In this document: piece after piece, positions 22,701-38,151 of the stretch
Layout of the letters: each line of letters opens with the position of its first letter
How positions within the stretch are numbered: the stretch's first letter is position 1
Assembly (NCBI GenBank): GCA_914767715.1
Contig: OU612073.1
Coordinates: 7,564,001 to 7,628,000 of the forward strand
Reading direction: 5' to 3'
DNA length: 64,000 nt
From: Membranipora membranacea
Lineage: Eukaryota; Bryozoa; Gymnolaemata; Cheilostomatida; Membraniporidae
Program-made: the position numbers and the translations under genes
The notes under the pieces: model-generated
Databases searched by the model: none
Told to the model about the DNA's origin: nothing
What the model saw: the letters and a program-made list of their open reading frames with translations, nothing else

Positions 22701-23692
22701 TTGAATAGTGTCCAAACTGTTTGGATGAGGATAAGGTAATTGTGGAAGCTTCTACTGAACCCCCATCAAAGCAGTTGGGAATCTTGGGATACTCAAGCTA
22801 ATAGCAAGTTGTGGTTTGTTAGGCATTTATATCATGTATCTTTGGATGTAACAGAGATTATAGTTTGATATCTGTGATCTCTGGTTATATAGTGTTACAT
22901 CTTCTGATGGCTGGGTGTAGACATTATTTTGCAAAATCATAAGCCCCTGGTTTCAAAAACATTTACAGATCATTATATTAGAAATATTGACGTCAATTGT
23001 CTGTCAAATTGCAGCTTGTAGAGATTCAACCCAGCCCGAAGTACTGGGGGGTTGTTATGTTTGGGGCGGGGGGGGGGGGCTCAGTCTAAACTGTAAATGT
23101 ATTATAAGACCTCCCAGTCTACACAAAATCAGTCAAAAATGTAGAGAGTCAAATGAAGAGTCGAATATATTACCTCAATAAACAACTAATGACAGCATCA
23201 AAATTAACTTGGTTCTTGGGCTTACTCTAACTGGGTGTTCTAGGCGTTCAATCACTAATCACCCATTAGATTAGACTAGAGGGTCATAAAGACCCAGCAG
23301 TAGCCGTTTGAGCACTTCAACTTGGTACTAGAATTGAAACTGTACAAATATCCTCAACAGAAACAACAAAACCATGGATGGTTCGACGGAGAGATAGCCA
23401 ATAGTTTGAGGCTCTGCAGCAACATATCAATGTCAACTGTCTGACAATCAATGTTCCCTTAAATTTAGTTTTAATTTAAAACTATCGGTGAGTATGATCG
23501 CCATACCTGATTTGAGGTGTCTTTGAGTGTTGATGGGTTATCAGCGACAGCATCAATATTGTCGATATCTGCATATACGTATTCCGTAGTTATGGCAGCA
23601 TTCTGCTTTGGAGTGTAAACAGCAACTATAACGCACACTAGTACAGTCGCTACAACCACCCCAGCACCACTCTTCAGTTTTCCAGAGTGCAT
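16734..23692 (-). CDS. Carbohydrate sulfotransferase (HNK-1ST/CHST type), intact copy 4
   Basis: Seven exons: 23507-23692, 21033-21317, 20340-20532, 19214-19338, 18226-18371, 17595-17755, 16734-16978. All junction phases agree (0,0,1,0,2,1), giving 446 residues. A type II Golgi topology is predicted: anchor about residues 10-26, then a Ser/Thr/Glu-rich stem (63-157). The PAPS 5'-phosphosulfate loop is split by intron 3 and reads CTVAKSGSTFWKS (Lys about 220); the 3'-phosphate loop is FVAVRNPWKRLVSLY (Arg about 276, Ser about 284). The C-terminal part has RHWQF, C..C, YDYI and WADIPDAMIETLRNSYRWEI..F.Y, as in Sulfotransfer_2 enzymes that transfer sulfate from PAPS to glycans. The acceptor sugar cannot be told. 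Odd: the usual Pro of VPKSG is Ala here, while copy 3 keeps Pro. ATG 23692 was chosen because it directly precedes the anchor. Family certain enough; exact subtype not. Confidence 0.85.
18453..18675. mobile_element. MITE with long inverted ends in intron 4 of copy 4
   Basis: ACTTAAAACTTACCCAAAGA at the left and the imperfect inverse (ending GGTAGTATTTAAGT) at the right form arms of nearly 60 bp. The middle matches the shorter complete element at 62624-62791. The left arm, on the minus strand, contains a consensus donor (GTAAGT at 18460-18465) after an open frame ending CFGLW. This resembles an exon, but the same bases belong to the transposon. Confidence 0.65.
19081..19150. repeat. G-tract foldback element in intron of copy 4
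   Basis: Homologous to 2394-2476 and 12383-12464. The right arm is shortened here and is followed by a palindrome found only in this copy. Confidence 0.5.
19147..19182. repeat. 36-bp palindrome
   Basis: Two arms, CCAATGAACTCA and TGAGTTCATTGG, meet without a loop, and GTCAGA/TCAGAC extend them. Copies 1 and 3 have only GTCAGAC at this place, so it arose as an inverted duplication in copy 4. Confidence 0.8.
20106..20292. mobile_element. Short dispersed element with CCACACTGA ends (copy 4 intron 3)
   Basis: The copy-4 counterpart of 13611-13799, with the same ends. Confidence 0.5.
20663..20737 (-). pseudogene. Relic of sulfotransferase exon 5 in intron 2 of copy 4
   Basis: The minus strand still reads LPQLRENGFTGSIGIPQH, against LPQLRENGFTNTKGMPQY in E5, but the half with VRNPWKR and both splice sites are not recognisable. 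It is a leftover of an older duplication, shared with copy 2 (7836-7912). Confidence 0.6.
22521..22568. repeat. Short inverted repeat in intron 1 of copy 4
   Basis: AATAACCATAGAGTTAT is followed by two direct copies of CTCTATGGTAATAAC-like sequence in inverse orientation, able to form a hairpin. Confidence 0.6.
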
Positions 23693-24837
23693 AGTTCCTC
23701 TTTGCAGAAGTTTTGATTTCAATCAGTCGACGAGTGACTTATTCATGAACTTACAATGACTAAAACGCACAAAATAATCCACAAATGAGATGAGAGGTTA
23801 AGCGCCACCAACTGTGCATGTTACAATGTATGTCAGCACCTTCAACAGCTTGTCAGATTCTCGTAGAGAGACAACAATGAAATGAGGATACTGGTTGGGA
23901 GTAGCTACTATGATCAAATGGGAAAAGGTTAATATGCTGGTATAGCTATTTTCAAGCATCAGATTAAAAAAAATATGAAGGATAGGTGTGTTCGGTATAT
24001 TCATTAACCAGCAGCATACGTTGTTGATCATCATAATTACTCATATTGTATCAAAGTCAAACAACGGCATTGCTGCCATGAATGCATGTTCACTTACCGT
24101 CCTTTCCAGATATTACAATTCTAACTGCTTCACAGTGTGTTGTAGTCCAAAAAGACCTCCTCTAATAGCTGTGAGCCATTAGAAAATTCTCAAGCACCAT
24201 TGAAATCTCCTCACTAGCTCAGATTCTTAGTTTAAGGATGGATGGAGGGGACACAAGACTTAACAATCGGACACGAGGTAGATGATGTGAGAAGTCACAC
24301 CTCGCAGCCTATCCAGCTTATCTTACAGTAAATGATCTGTTTGTTGAAACTTGTGGAAGGATTAACTTAATCCACCACATCTTTACTCTGTGTATGAAGT
24401 GAATAATGATTATTATTATAGCTTAGACTCAGTTCTACACCATTAAATTCTACGACAGTATGGTGCTTCATGGTATGTGATGATGGTTTAGCTTTGGTGC
24501 GTTCATGGAGGACAGGCTACAGTGTCGTAATGTGGATCATAAACCGTCAAATGGCCCATAACCATAAATCGGAGATTATCTCTAAAGAATGATGGGTGGA
24601 GCTTCAGTGGGTTATATACATTTAATCAGGCCCGTAGTTCTAGGGGATGCAGGGACGCTCTGCCTCCCCTATAAGGTTCAATAGAGTGGAAATACAATTA
24701 CAACGCCTTGGAGACTGGAGGAGACTGGAACTCTGGAGTTTACAAAACCCCACCTGGTGTTACTTCACACCTTAAAGGCTTTTCGCCTCCCCCCCCCCCC
24801 CTACCATTTGTCCTACACTACAGCCCTATATATGTGT

Positions 24838-25113
24838 TTACAGCGCACAGACTTGGTGACTGATTTTTGATTTAGCTGATACAAGGGCTTTTCCAATAGC
24901 TGCGATCTCTTGTTCTGCAATGTTTTGGCTATTGTCGGGAAACACGGCAACGTGCACTAATGAACCGAAGAGAGACAAAGAACATATGGGGTTATGCCTT
25001 AATGAACCGTTGATGCCAAATTGGTGAATTTGTGCCAGCTGATGTTTTCTAACATGAACCAAAACAGTTCCAAGTGAAGCCAAAATAGAAAAAACATGGT
25101 TCCATAGACACAA
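24838..25113 (-). other. Unassigned ORF, 91 codons
   Basis: Composition is protein-like near its end (FPDNSQNIAEQEIAAIGKAL, then a stop after QVCAL), but no family is recognised, its start is not ATG, and no splice partner was found. It could be a terminal exon or chance. Confidence 0.2.
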
Positions 25114-26857
25114 CTTTGACAGAGCCTGTTTATACTATGAGACATTACTTGGCGCTATGACACACTAGTTCCCGCAGGACATTAACTTATATGAAAGCAG
25201 AGACCACCATCACATGCAACTAAGAAAGTTATAAACTTGATAAATGCTCAATCTGCCAAGTTCATAAATCACAGATCAAGTGGATTTTATCTGGTTCACA
25301 TACCTTATGTACCATTATGTACATCAGCGAGCATGTATGGCGATTCTCAATGTAAAATCCTGTCTCAAAAAGAAATGGGAATTCTGATCACTGGTTTCAG
25401 ACCTGACAGAATTACATACTGTACTACTCACCAAAATTCTCTACTCATTCATTTTATGATAATATAGATAAACAATATAAGTAATAAATACATTATATAT
25501 TTATGTAATAGGTAAAGAGCGCTGAGGAATGTGATCGGATTTCAAATCATAAATCATAGTATGATAGTTTGACCCCTACGCCCTCCAGTTTGGCACAGTT
25601 TGTTAGTTTTTGAAGGTCAGGAGCTAAGGCTAGATAGTTATTTATGATACATTGATCATGTTGTGCCATGGTAAGGTAAGACCATGAATGCTCATCTGAA
25701 CTGAATCAGCCCAATAAAATGATTCAGTTGATCGTACCCACCCAGCACAACACGAATCTATCAGAGACAGGACATGATAGAGAGCGAGTTGTGTCAGAGG
25801 ATGTGATGGTATTCCATGTTGATTTGCAGTTACAGTATGGTATTGTTACACTGTTTTTAGCTTTACAAAATAGGTTCTGTACGCTGTTTAGCTAAACGAT
25901 GCTTGGAGATTGTCATACTTGAACACACTTATCCAGGGTTTGACAGTTGACACTGATTCCATGTATTTTTGCGCCGCCTATTTCACGAATAAAAAATAAA
26001 CTACCGAAAATTTATAGATATGCCAAATCACCTCATTTAGTATCAACCTTAAAAAGTAAAGTACTGGTTTTTTATAGAAGCGATTTAGAAATACAATTAA
26101 ATTTCCATTTATTATATCGCCTGTGCCAAGTTATCCCTGTCTTCATATTAAATCCCCCTATGTGTCAGTAATCCTTCAGGGAACCTTCCACATTTTCAAA
26201 ACTCAGCATCAATATCAGGATATGGTTAGTGATTGACTTGGAAAGAATTGCTTCTGATCTAACCTAATTCACCAAAACCTGATAACTTTTATGCCACATT
26301 TAACTCTGATAAATTTAATTATCTAAACTAATCCCTGAGAAATGCCAGGCGGCACAACTTACCAATTCCCCCCCCCCTCCCGCCAGAGAGGGGGCGTCGG
26401 GCAAAAGTCTGGGGGGCTCCGACTAACCAATTTGTTGACATAATCAAACAACACTTTATAAAGCGCTGTACTGTCACGACTGTGGACCATTTGGTATGGC
26501 TTATAGAACGGTGAGACTTAACGCTTTGATGCTTGATTGCCTACTTGTAATGTTCTCATGCATTTGATGCCAATACCCTGCTGTTCAAGGCTGTGTGGTC
26601 GGGGAGAGGGAGGTGTACTCCCTTTCTGACCACAGTGAAGATGAGGATACAAACAGAAATTACCATTATTTGTTTACATGAGACTCTGTACGGTCTCCAC
26701 AGTGAACCATTTGGTATAACATACAGAATACTGTGAGACTTGACATATTGATGCTTGATTTACGCTGACAACTGCACATAATCAGCTTACAAGTGTAACC
26801 TAACGCCCGGTCCTCAGAAAGTGGTAAAGAATCCATATTATTGTACAAAGTTGTAGT

Positions 26858-26988
26858 GGGATTAGTTCAAGCACTCAAACTGTGTTGGGATAGCTGGTAG
26901 TGGCATTTCATTATCAACCACTTTCCCAACCCAGGGTTGATAATGACATGCCACTACCAGCTGTCCCGACACAGTTTGAGAGCTTAAA
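26858..26988. repeat. Foldback element with arms of about 60 bp
   Basis: CTCAAACTGTGTTGGGATAG on the left is mirrored by the inverse of CTGTCCCGACACAGTTTGAG on the right, and AGCTGGTAGTGGCAT and CATTATCAACC inside also pair. A small centre, TTTCCCAACCCAG, separates the arms. It is a likely MITE-type element. Confidence 0.75.
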
Positions 26989-27412
26989 CTATTGTGGGAT
27001 ATGTCCATAGAACGTAGGCTTATTTGTGAGTATAAGGTACTCACATGTTTCACACATTTTGGCTATATCGGTGATACAAGTCTCTTTGCACCGTAGCAGA
27101 GCCACAAAGTGACCCACTTGACCTATTTATATTTTGCCTGTAGAAGCTAACTATTTCCCAGTGCGGTTGAGGTGATTTTCAGTTTGAGAACCCAAGCTCA
27201 TTTGGATAAATCAAAAGCTATGATGAGAAGATAGCCCACCTGAACTGATCGGTTGCACACAGATCCCATATTTCACTGATTATGGGATAATCCATTTGAA
27301 TTACCCTTTTGATCTTCATATTAGGTCATTTTTTATTATTTCTCACATTTTTATATTCCTTCAAATTAAAAAACTTTATCAGAATGTATTTCATTCCCAT
27401 AAAAATCCTTTG

Positions 27413-27418
27413 TTTATT
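27413..27418 (-). terminator. Possible polyadenylation signal of SDHB
   Basis: AATAAA on the minus strand, about 205 bases after the SDHB stop. Confidence 0.35.
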
Positions 27419-27622
27419 GAAGCATATGTCGGGCAGTGATTTACCAATTACAAACCCTTGAACCACTATGTGCTTCAGACTCATTTTAATCGGACATATA
27501 TTGGAAAATAAATAGGATGCATTGAGATAAAAATATGCACGACCATTCACAAAATACTCTAAATAAGATCCGATAATATATATTCAGAAATTGGGAGCAC
27601 TAATTACCTACTGGTGGGTATA

Positions 27623-32183
<4,561 letters not shown>

Positions 32184-33785
32184 CTTTAATCAGAGTGTGC
32201 TTGGCTGAACTGTTGAGATGTTGTGCAAAGCAGTCACTGTAGTTTACCTGGGATTGCCCAGGCGGAACTTGTATAACAGCTGATCAGTGCGCATGCTCAT
32301 GGCTGAGGACAGCACTTAAGCATAATGTAACACTCCACTTAGAATTATTATTGAGATTCATATCACAGAAGTGGCCTAATAAGAGTGTTGTGTTAGTCAA
32401 ATTTCGACCTTGACCCCAAGCGGTAAGTTTGAGAATTTAACTTTTTTGTGTAAAAACTGTTTAAAGATTCAATTTATACACTTTGGAAACTGTGTGCCAG
32501 CCACCGAGTACCAGTGGCACAATCATCTATCTGTTGCTTGCAAGATTATGCTATACCGAGATCAATTATGTGTGATTATCAATTTCAACAACCTTTTCCA
32601 TACAAAACTAAACTTAGAAGTTGAGACACAAACAAGTCCAGGAATCATGTTGTTGAAATGATGATATAATATATATATATTGATTGAATATAGTTGGAGC
32701 TTTTTCACTCCTTGATTGATTCAGGGTGAATGGATTGATTGAATTGACAATTCTTTTGTTGATACCAACCAAGGAGTTAACTCCTTTGTACAAACCAATT
32801 CAATCATCTTGAAGATTGAGTGAACCCCTTAATTTGAAAGTTAGTCATTAAGTTGATACTTGCCATTCAAGTGAACAACATACATGTTACATTGCAGTAC
32901 CTATTTTCCATACTAACTATAACATAGGTTTGCAAGTATGTATTTTATTTACTCATGCTCATGGTCACCAACTTCCAATAAATAACTGAATTTGGCAAGA
33001 TACATATATATATATGCTTGCAAGCCTAATGAAGGTGGCCATGTCTGCCCTCACTTGCCTGGCTAAGTTTAGTTAGGCCAAGGAGGAATCCTGTAGTTTG
33101 TAAAAGTGAGGCTGCAGACCTAAGTGAGACCAAATACATCTTCACTTGTGGCATGCCCCTGAGAATTCACCTTACCTTACACTCACTTTGATCCACAATG
33201 TCTACTGCTGTCATACCCGGTGCCCATTAATATTTCTACCTCTTGTCGTTCGGTGATAATAGTGACCAATTAGCACAGGTAAAAGCTTATCGAGCTTTGA
33301 AAAAAATTAAGGGGCAAAAATACTGAATACAATCAGGTTTTTGCGCTGGTGTTACCGATGACTCATTGCAAATATGTATAATATCTAGAACAATACTGGC
33401 AATAGGTGAGCTGAAAAGTGCAGGAGCGTTGGTTAGACAGTGATACAAAATGGTCTGTATTGACCAAACTATATCATTTATTTTCATTATTTATACAGCT
33501 ATGTTTCAAATTTTACTATCTATATGTTAGCCTTTTCATAGAACTTTTGAACTCCCTGTTAAAGTAAAATTGTGTGGTCTTAGATCATAACGAGACAGAG
33601 AACTGTGTCATTATCATATAGTATTATACATATGGTTGGTGAATGTGGTCAAGACTATCGTCTATACACACAGGAAACATGTGCATAACTATCTGAATTG
33701 ATTTTAAGCGGGCGAGTTTGTAGAGATAAAACATCCTAGGCAATACCCTATGTGACTCATTTCGATCTCTTAGTCACCATCTAAC
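32184..33785. promoter_or_regulatory. Divergent intergenic region between SDHB and PPP1R35-like gene
   Basis: The two genes start head to head, so both promoters must be here. It is AT-rich, with imperfect hairpins around 32690-32830, and no coding sequence was supported. The transcription starts cannot be fixed from sequence alone. Confidence 0.5.
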
Positions 33786-36700
33786 ATGATGAGATATTGC
33801 TATGTTGTAGACGCAGCGCTGACAGACATGACTATAATGATGGCAGACAGTGATACACCCTTCAGTTCTGTGTATCAGACTCACTGTCCCCTGCCCGCCC
33901 CTGCTATGTTACCCTCCTACTGTCCTGATCCAGACCTCGGCCTCACACCCGATAAATCTCCTACTCGGCTGAACAGCAAGAAAACAGTCAGATTTATCAG
34001 CCCAAATAAATCTAAAGCCAGGCGAAGGGTAAGTATTTATTTTGCTGACTGTGACTAGTTCATACTACAGTCTCATACGCGCCCTATTTCTGGTTATTTA
34101 CCAGAGCCTGTTTATTAACTGGTTCCTGTGAATCATTCTAACGCCAATTTGATCAAGTTATTCCATGATTCGTAATATTTGGCCTCACCCTTTATGTTAT
34201 ATTTTGTTATGTATGGGGAGGGGAGAAAATAAAAACACAGGTCAAATGGATAAAACTTTACATGATGGTTTGATTTTTGTTGATTGGTTGTTTGCTCAAT
34301 CCAGCTAAATATTATGTACCCTGAGTTTGAAAAATGTTCTGCCAGACGGTTTTCACTTTTCGCCAAAAGGAATTCTGTAACTATCATCCTCAATGGCTTT
34401 ACTATCAAGTTTTATATTCCTGCCCAACATAGATGGAGCTGACAGGAAAGGAGAACTGTGTACTATCAAACATTGACTTGCCCTCCGACTCAACAACGCA
34501 AGGAATGCCGGGTGGTAAAGCCAATAGTCGGCGACAGAAATCGCGCAAGACGCAGCCAAAGATTGAGAGAGCAGTCATACCAGAGCATAGTGTCACGTAA
34601 GGATGATTTAATGTTGTTTCATTTTAATTTAAAAAATTAATTTCAAATGTAGCAGAGATATTACAGTACTAATTTTACTGTAGCACACAACAGCTATTGT
34701 TTTTTTTCTAGACGTAGGAGACTGAAAAAAAGTCACATAAACTAATAAATTAGCAGGTTGCGTTTCGCTCAAAAACTGCTTTCGAATCTCAGCATTTATT
34801 ATACTGCATCATGCTAAACAAATCTTCTACGGTCTGGAGTAAAGAGTCTGGGAGTCTCAGAGTACATAAACATTGTCGTCAATGATAGCCAGAAATCAAT
34901 ACACCTAGCATGATAATAATGGTTTGCGAGTTATTTACCTGATGGACCATGTGTTTATTATTTCAGAGTTGAGAATCATCTGGATACACCTGAACTGCAT
35001 ACTACACTAAATCTAGGTCGTGACATCCTACAGCTACAGACGATGAATATAGATATAGCTGAAGCCCTCAAACATCGGCTCACAGTGTCTGACAAAGACC
35101 GAACTGAAGTCAAACAAAAGGTATGCGGGTATTTGTCCCATCATCTCTGATATATGGAGAGGTATCCCCACCATGTGTTACCATGTTGTTTGACTAGCTA
35201 CCCCATCATTGTATATTGGCAAACTGAAATTCGTTCCAAATAAACTCGAAGAATTACCATATACACAAAAATGTAGTAACAAGTTTCATACTTTTGACCC
35301 TGTTTGCTTACAGTGTTTCAAATTCGTTTTGTGCTATACTACAGCTTATATGGCGTAAATATTGTTACCTTTCACTCACTGCAAGTCTCAATTGAAGGTT
35401 TCTGATGAGGCAAAAAATTCTCTTTGTCATTGAACATTTGTGTTTAGGGTCTGAATTTGTTAACAACTGGGAGTTGTGTCCTCTTTCTAATGTGTAAACA
35501 ATGAAGGGATAACTCTGTTGATTATAATTTTAACACGAGCATTGAGTTGTTGGCACGTCGATTGCAAAAATCCAGGATTATTTGAAGACCCCAAGGTACT
35601 CAATACTTAGTCTAATATACCATGAATTTATTTGAATTGTTGGCGGACATGTTTTGTGAAGTTAGTACATATCATAACTTTTGCAATCAGAGACAGGATA
35701 GTTAGTCACTAGGATGCAAACCACCAAGTCAGCTTTCCCGAAATTTTTTTTTGAATTTTTATATGAGCAGTGGTTTTGGTCTATTTACTAACTCTGGTAT
35801 TGCTTTCTTTGTATGCTCTGTCTCTCTTCATCATCATCCGTTGTAGACTTATGCCAGGCTGAATGAGCGACCGAAATCTCCGAGTGTGTTCGGCAATGCG
35901 ATATCAGTAAGCACACCAGGTGATCTGGTTATTGAAAAGACAGAGAAGCAACTCAACAAAGCTGTCAAACCGTTACCACGAAAACAAAAGGTACGCCCTT
36001 AATACCGAGCAGATATTATTAACATAAGAATTTTATGATCTTTATGATGTAGGCGTGAAGGGTATAAGTTTATGTCGCCAATGGTTGATCGCATATGCAA
36101 GCAAATTTGTTCGTATAAAAAATAGTTTCATCTCCTATTTGGAACATGGTGATATTAAAGATGTATTGGTTATTCCGGAATTGTCTATCCTTGTATAAAA
36201 TAGGGGCAATTCCTGTATGCTATATCCATATGATCACAATTGGTCATCAGAAATAAGGAGGCATCCTAATAGAATTTATTTCAAGTCTAAAGTGAACTCG
36301 ATATGTATCCCTTTTGCTCCTGGAAAAAATTTCTGACAACTTTGCAAAGGATATATGGAATCGTGTCAAAAATCCTCAATCATGTGTTTTTTTATGAATG
36401 GAAGCTTACTTCTAACCTAGAAGTTAGCTTCCATTCACACAAAAAACACACTTTCACTCACAAAATTTGCCATCACCTTAGTATATTCCAAGTGTTGTTC
36501 TCAGGGAAATCAATTAGCTGTAACTGATTCCTAAATGTATCTTATTAAGCGGTATGGTTGGAGATGTAAGACAATGCTTGGTTTGACTAGATCTCACTTG
36601 ACATGATATCAGTAGGTCGTCCCGCGTGTGACACGATCCGATATAACACAGGGATGGGTTTCTGAAGTTTACTTTATGACTCATAAGGATCAGTTACACG

Positions 36701-37701
36701 GGGACAGATGTCCTCGATTGCCCATGTAACATGGCTGTTCAGTTTCTCAACACGTCAGCTGCCATCGATGAGGAGCCCTCTTATTGATATTTTGACAATG
36801 AGAACTGAAATGTTAAAAATGTGAAATGTATCTACTTTTTTGCAACATGAAATGATTGTAAACTGAAGAATGTCAAAAACTCAAAAAACAAGTAAACATA
36901 AGGTGAGCATCTCCCAATATTGATACTCTTTTATCCGACCCATTAGCATCTGACACTCGGATAAGTCATATATTTAGAGTTACACATTATTTTACTCGTC
37001 CAAGTTTACACATCATCTTTTGTAGTTATACGGCGTTTGTTATTGCCGTGGGCACAAGGTGATATTTGATCATAGGGTAGGCCTTTCGTGACAAATCTGG
37101 CAATTTACTCGAAGCAGGTGATTTGCCTTTGACTGTCTTTGATTGATCAACATTTTTGACTTTTTTCTAAAGATCATTTTTGGTAGAAAACTATTTGCTG
37201 TAAGGTACTGTTCTCTGGACTGAGGATTGTGTTGAAAAAAATAACTATCTTCTCATAGTAACAAAAAAAAATTCACGTTCATTTAATAATCTTGCTACCC
37301 TTTATATATTGATGTTACTTGTTGTTGTTTTCTGTATCAGTATGGAACTACCGACTCTATATTGTTGCTGCATGTGAGCATTTGAGGTTGGATGCCCTTC
37401 CTGACACCGCCGTGAACACGGTACCCAGCTGATCTTGTCATAGTAATAACTGGTTGAGAAAAAAAATACATAGGGTCATTCATATCCTGCACAATGTCTT
37501 CATTTCTGGATGGAATATTTTAAGGTTGATGAAGGGAAGCCATCATTGATGAAATACTTCAAACCAAAGTTGGCCTTCCACAGATGTGTGTCTTTAGACC
37601 AGCACGGTTACCAGCCGAGAGCCTTACAAATAAAACGTCCAGCTGTAGACCAGGCGGTTTATGAACACCATGATAGGATCGCAATGTGGGATTCTCAATG
37701 A
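33786..37701 (+). CDS. PPP1R35: PPP1R35-like protein phosphatase 1 regulatory subunit
   Basis: Five exons: 33786-34028, 34433-34596, 34967-35120, 35847-35990, 37525-37701, phases consistent, 293 residues from ATG 33786 (a start at the ATG of MADSDTPF is also possible). Residues 65-70, KKTVRF, form an RVxF-type docking motif for protein phosphatase 1. The middle part is basic and low-complexity (KANSRRQKSRKTQPKIERA). Residues about 140-235 are helical, with an LNLGRDILQLQTMNIDIAEA start and a K-rich end, and the C-terminus is AVYEHHDRIAMWDSQ. This order and length fit PPP1R35, a centriole elongation factor, whose conserved C-terminal domain has an equivalent pattern. The assignment is by pattern recall, not alignment. 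The last acceptor (TTTTAAG) is weak. Confidence 0.65.
36383..36450. repeat. Hairpin-forming inverted repeat in intron 4 of the PPP1R35-like gene
   Basis: TGAATGGAAGCTTACTTCT and its near inverse AGAAGTTAGCTTCCATTCA meet around AACCT, and the flanking T and A runs extend the pairing. Confidence 0.7.
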
Positions 37702-38145
37702 CAACAATGAAATGCTCTATTTTTATTTTATGTTTGAAAAGTGATATAAAAAAATGTGTTGTGTGCATGTGAACCGTATTTACTATGTATTATTTTGATT
37801 ATTAAGACATAAGCTAGATGGTTTTTAAAACTTCTTGTGATCAATTCTTGTGAATATATTATAGATGTTTTTGTCTAGTTTAATTAAATGCTTGTCGTCT
37901 GACCATTTTTTTCATTGATTACTTGCTGCTCTCTGAATTTGAAATAGCAAAATCACTACAATATAATGTTCTACCAAGGAGTTAGAGGTTGGTTGGTTGG
38001 TTCTACTGCCTACCAAAACGTAATGGTTTAGTATCTTTAAAAATTATGAAATGAGTTTGATTTTGTAGCAACTTTATTTATTACTTTTCTCAGTATTTGG
38101 CCTTACATCTTGTTTTATTCCTATGTTTCCTGCCATCTTGAATTA

Positions 38146-38151
38146 AATAAA
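38146..38151 (+). terminator. Possible polyadenylation signal of PPP1R35-like gene
   Basis: AATAAA in AATTAAATAAACG, 445 bases after the stop. Confidence 0.3.

Larger units (their letters stand above)
23693..27412. other. Intergenic region between the array and SDHB
   Basis: No gene could be supported. The part next to 23692 is presumably the promoter of sulfotransferase copy 4 and is not shared with copies 2 and 3. It contains homopolymer C runs (24790 and 26369 areas), one foldback (26858-26988) and one ORF of unknown meaning (24838-25113). Confidence 0.5.

Noticed and set aside
32206-32310. Upstream ATG (MSMRTDQLLYKF) as an alternative SDHB start
   Set aside because: The next acceptor would give an intron of only about 45 bp, and MASLKLFRSAPTAYMQ at 32183 is a normal mitochondrial leader with a consensus donor.
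37384-37430. GGATGCCCTTCCTGACACCG-like stretch reminiscent of a widespread invertebrate SINE-type motif
   Set aside because: Only one short piece. No tRNA-like head, tail or second copy in the window, so no element can be claimed.
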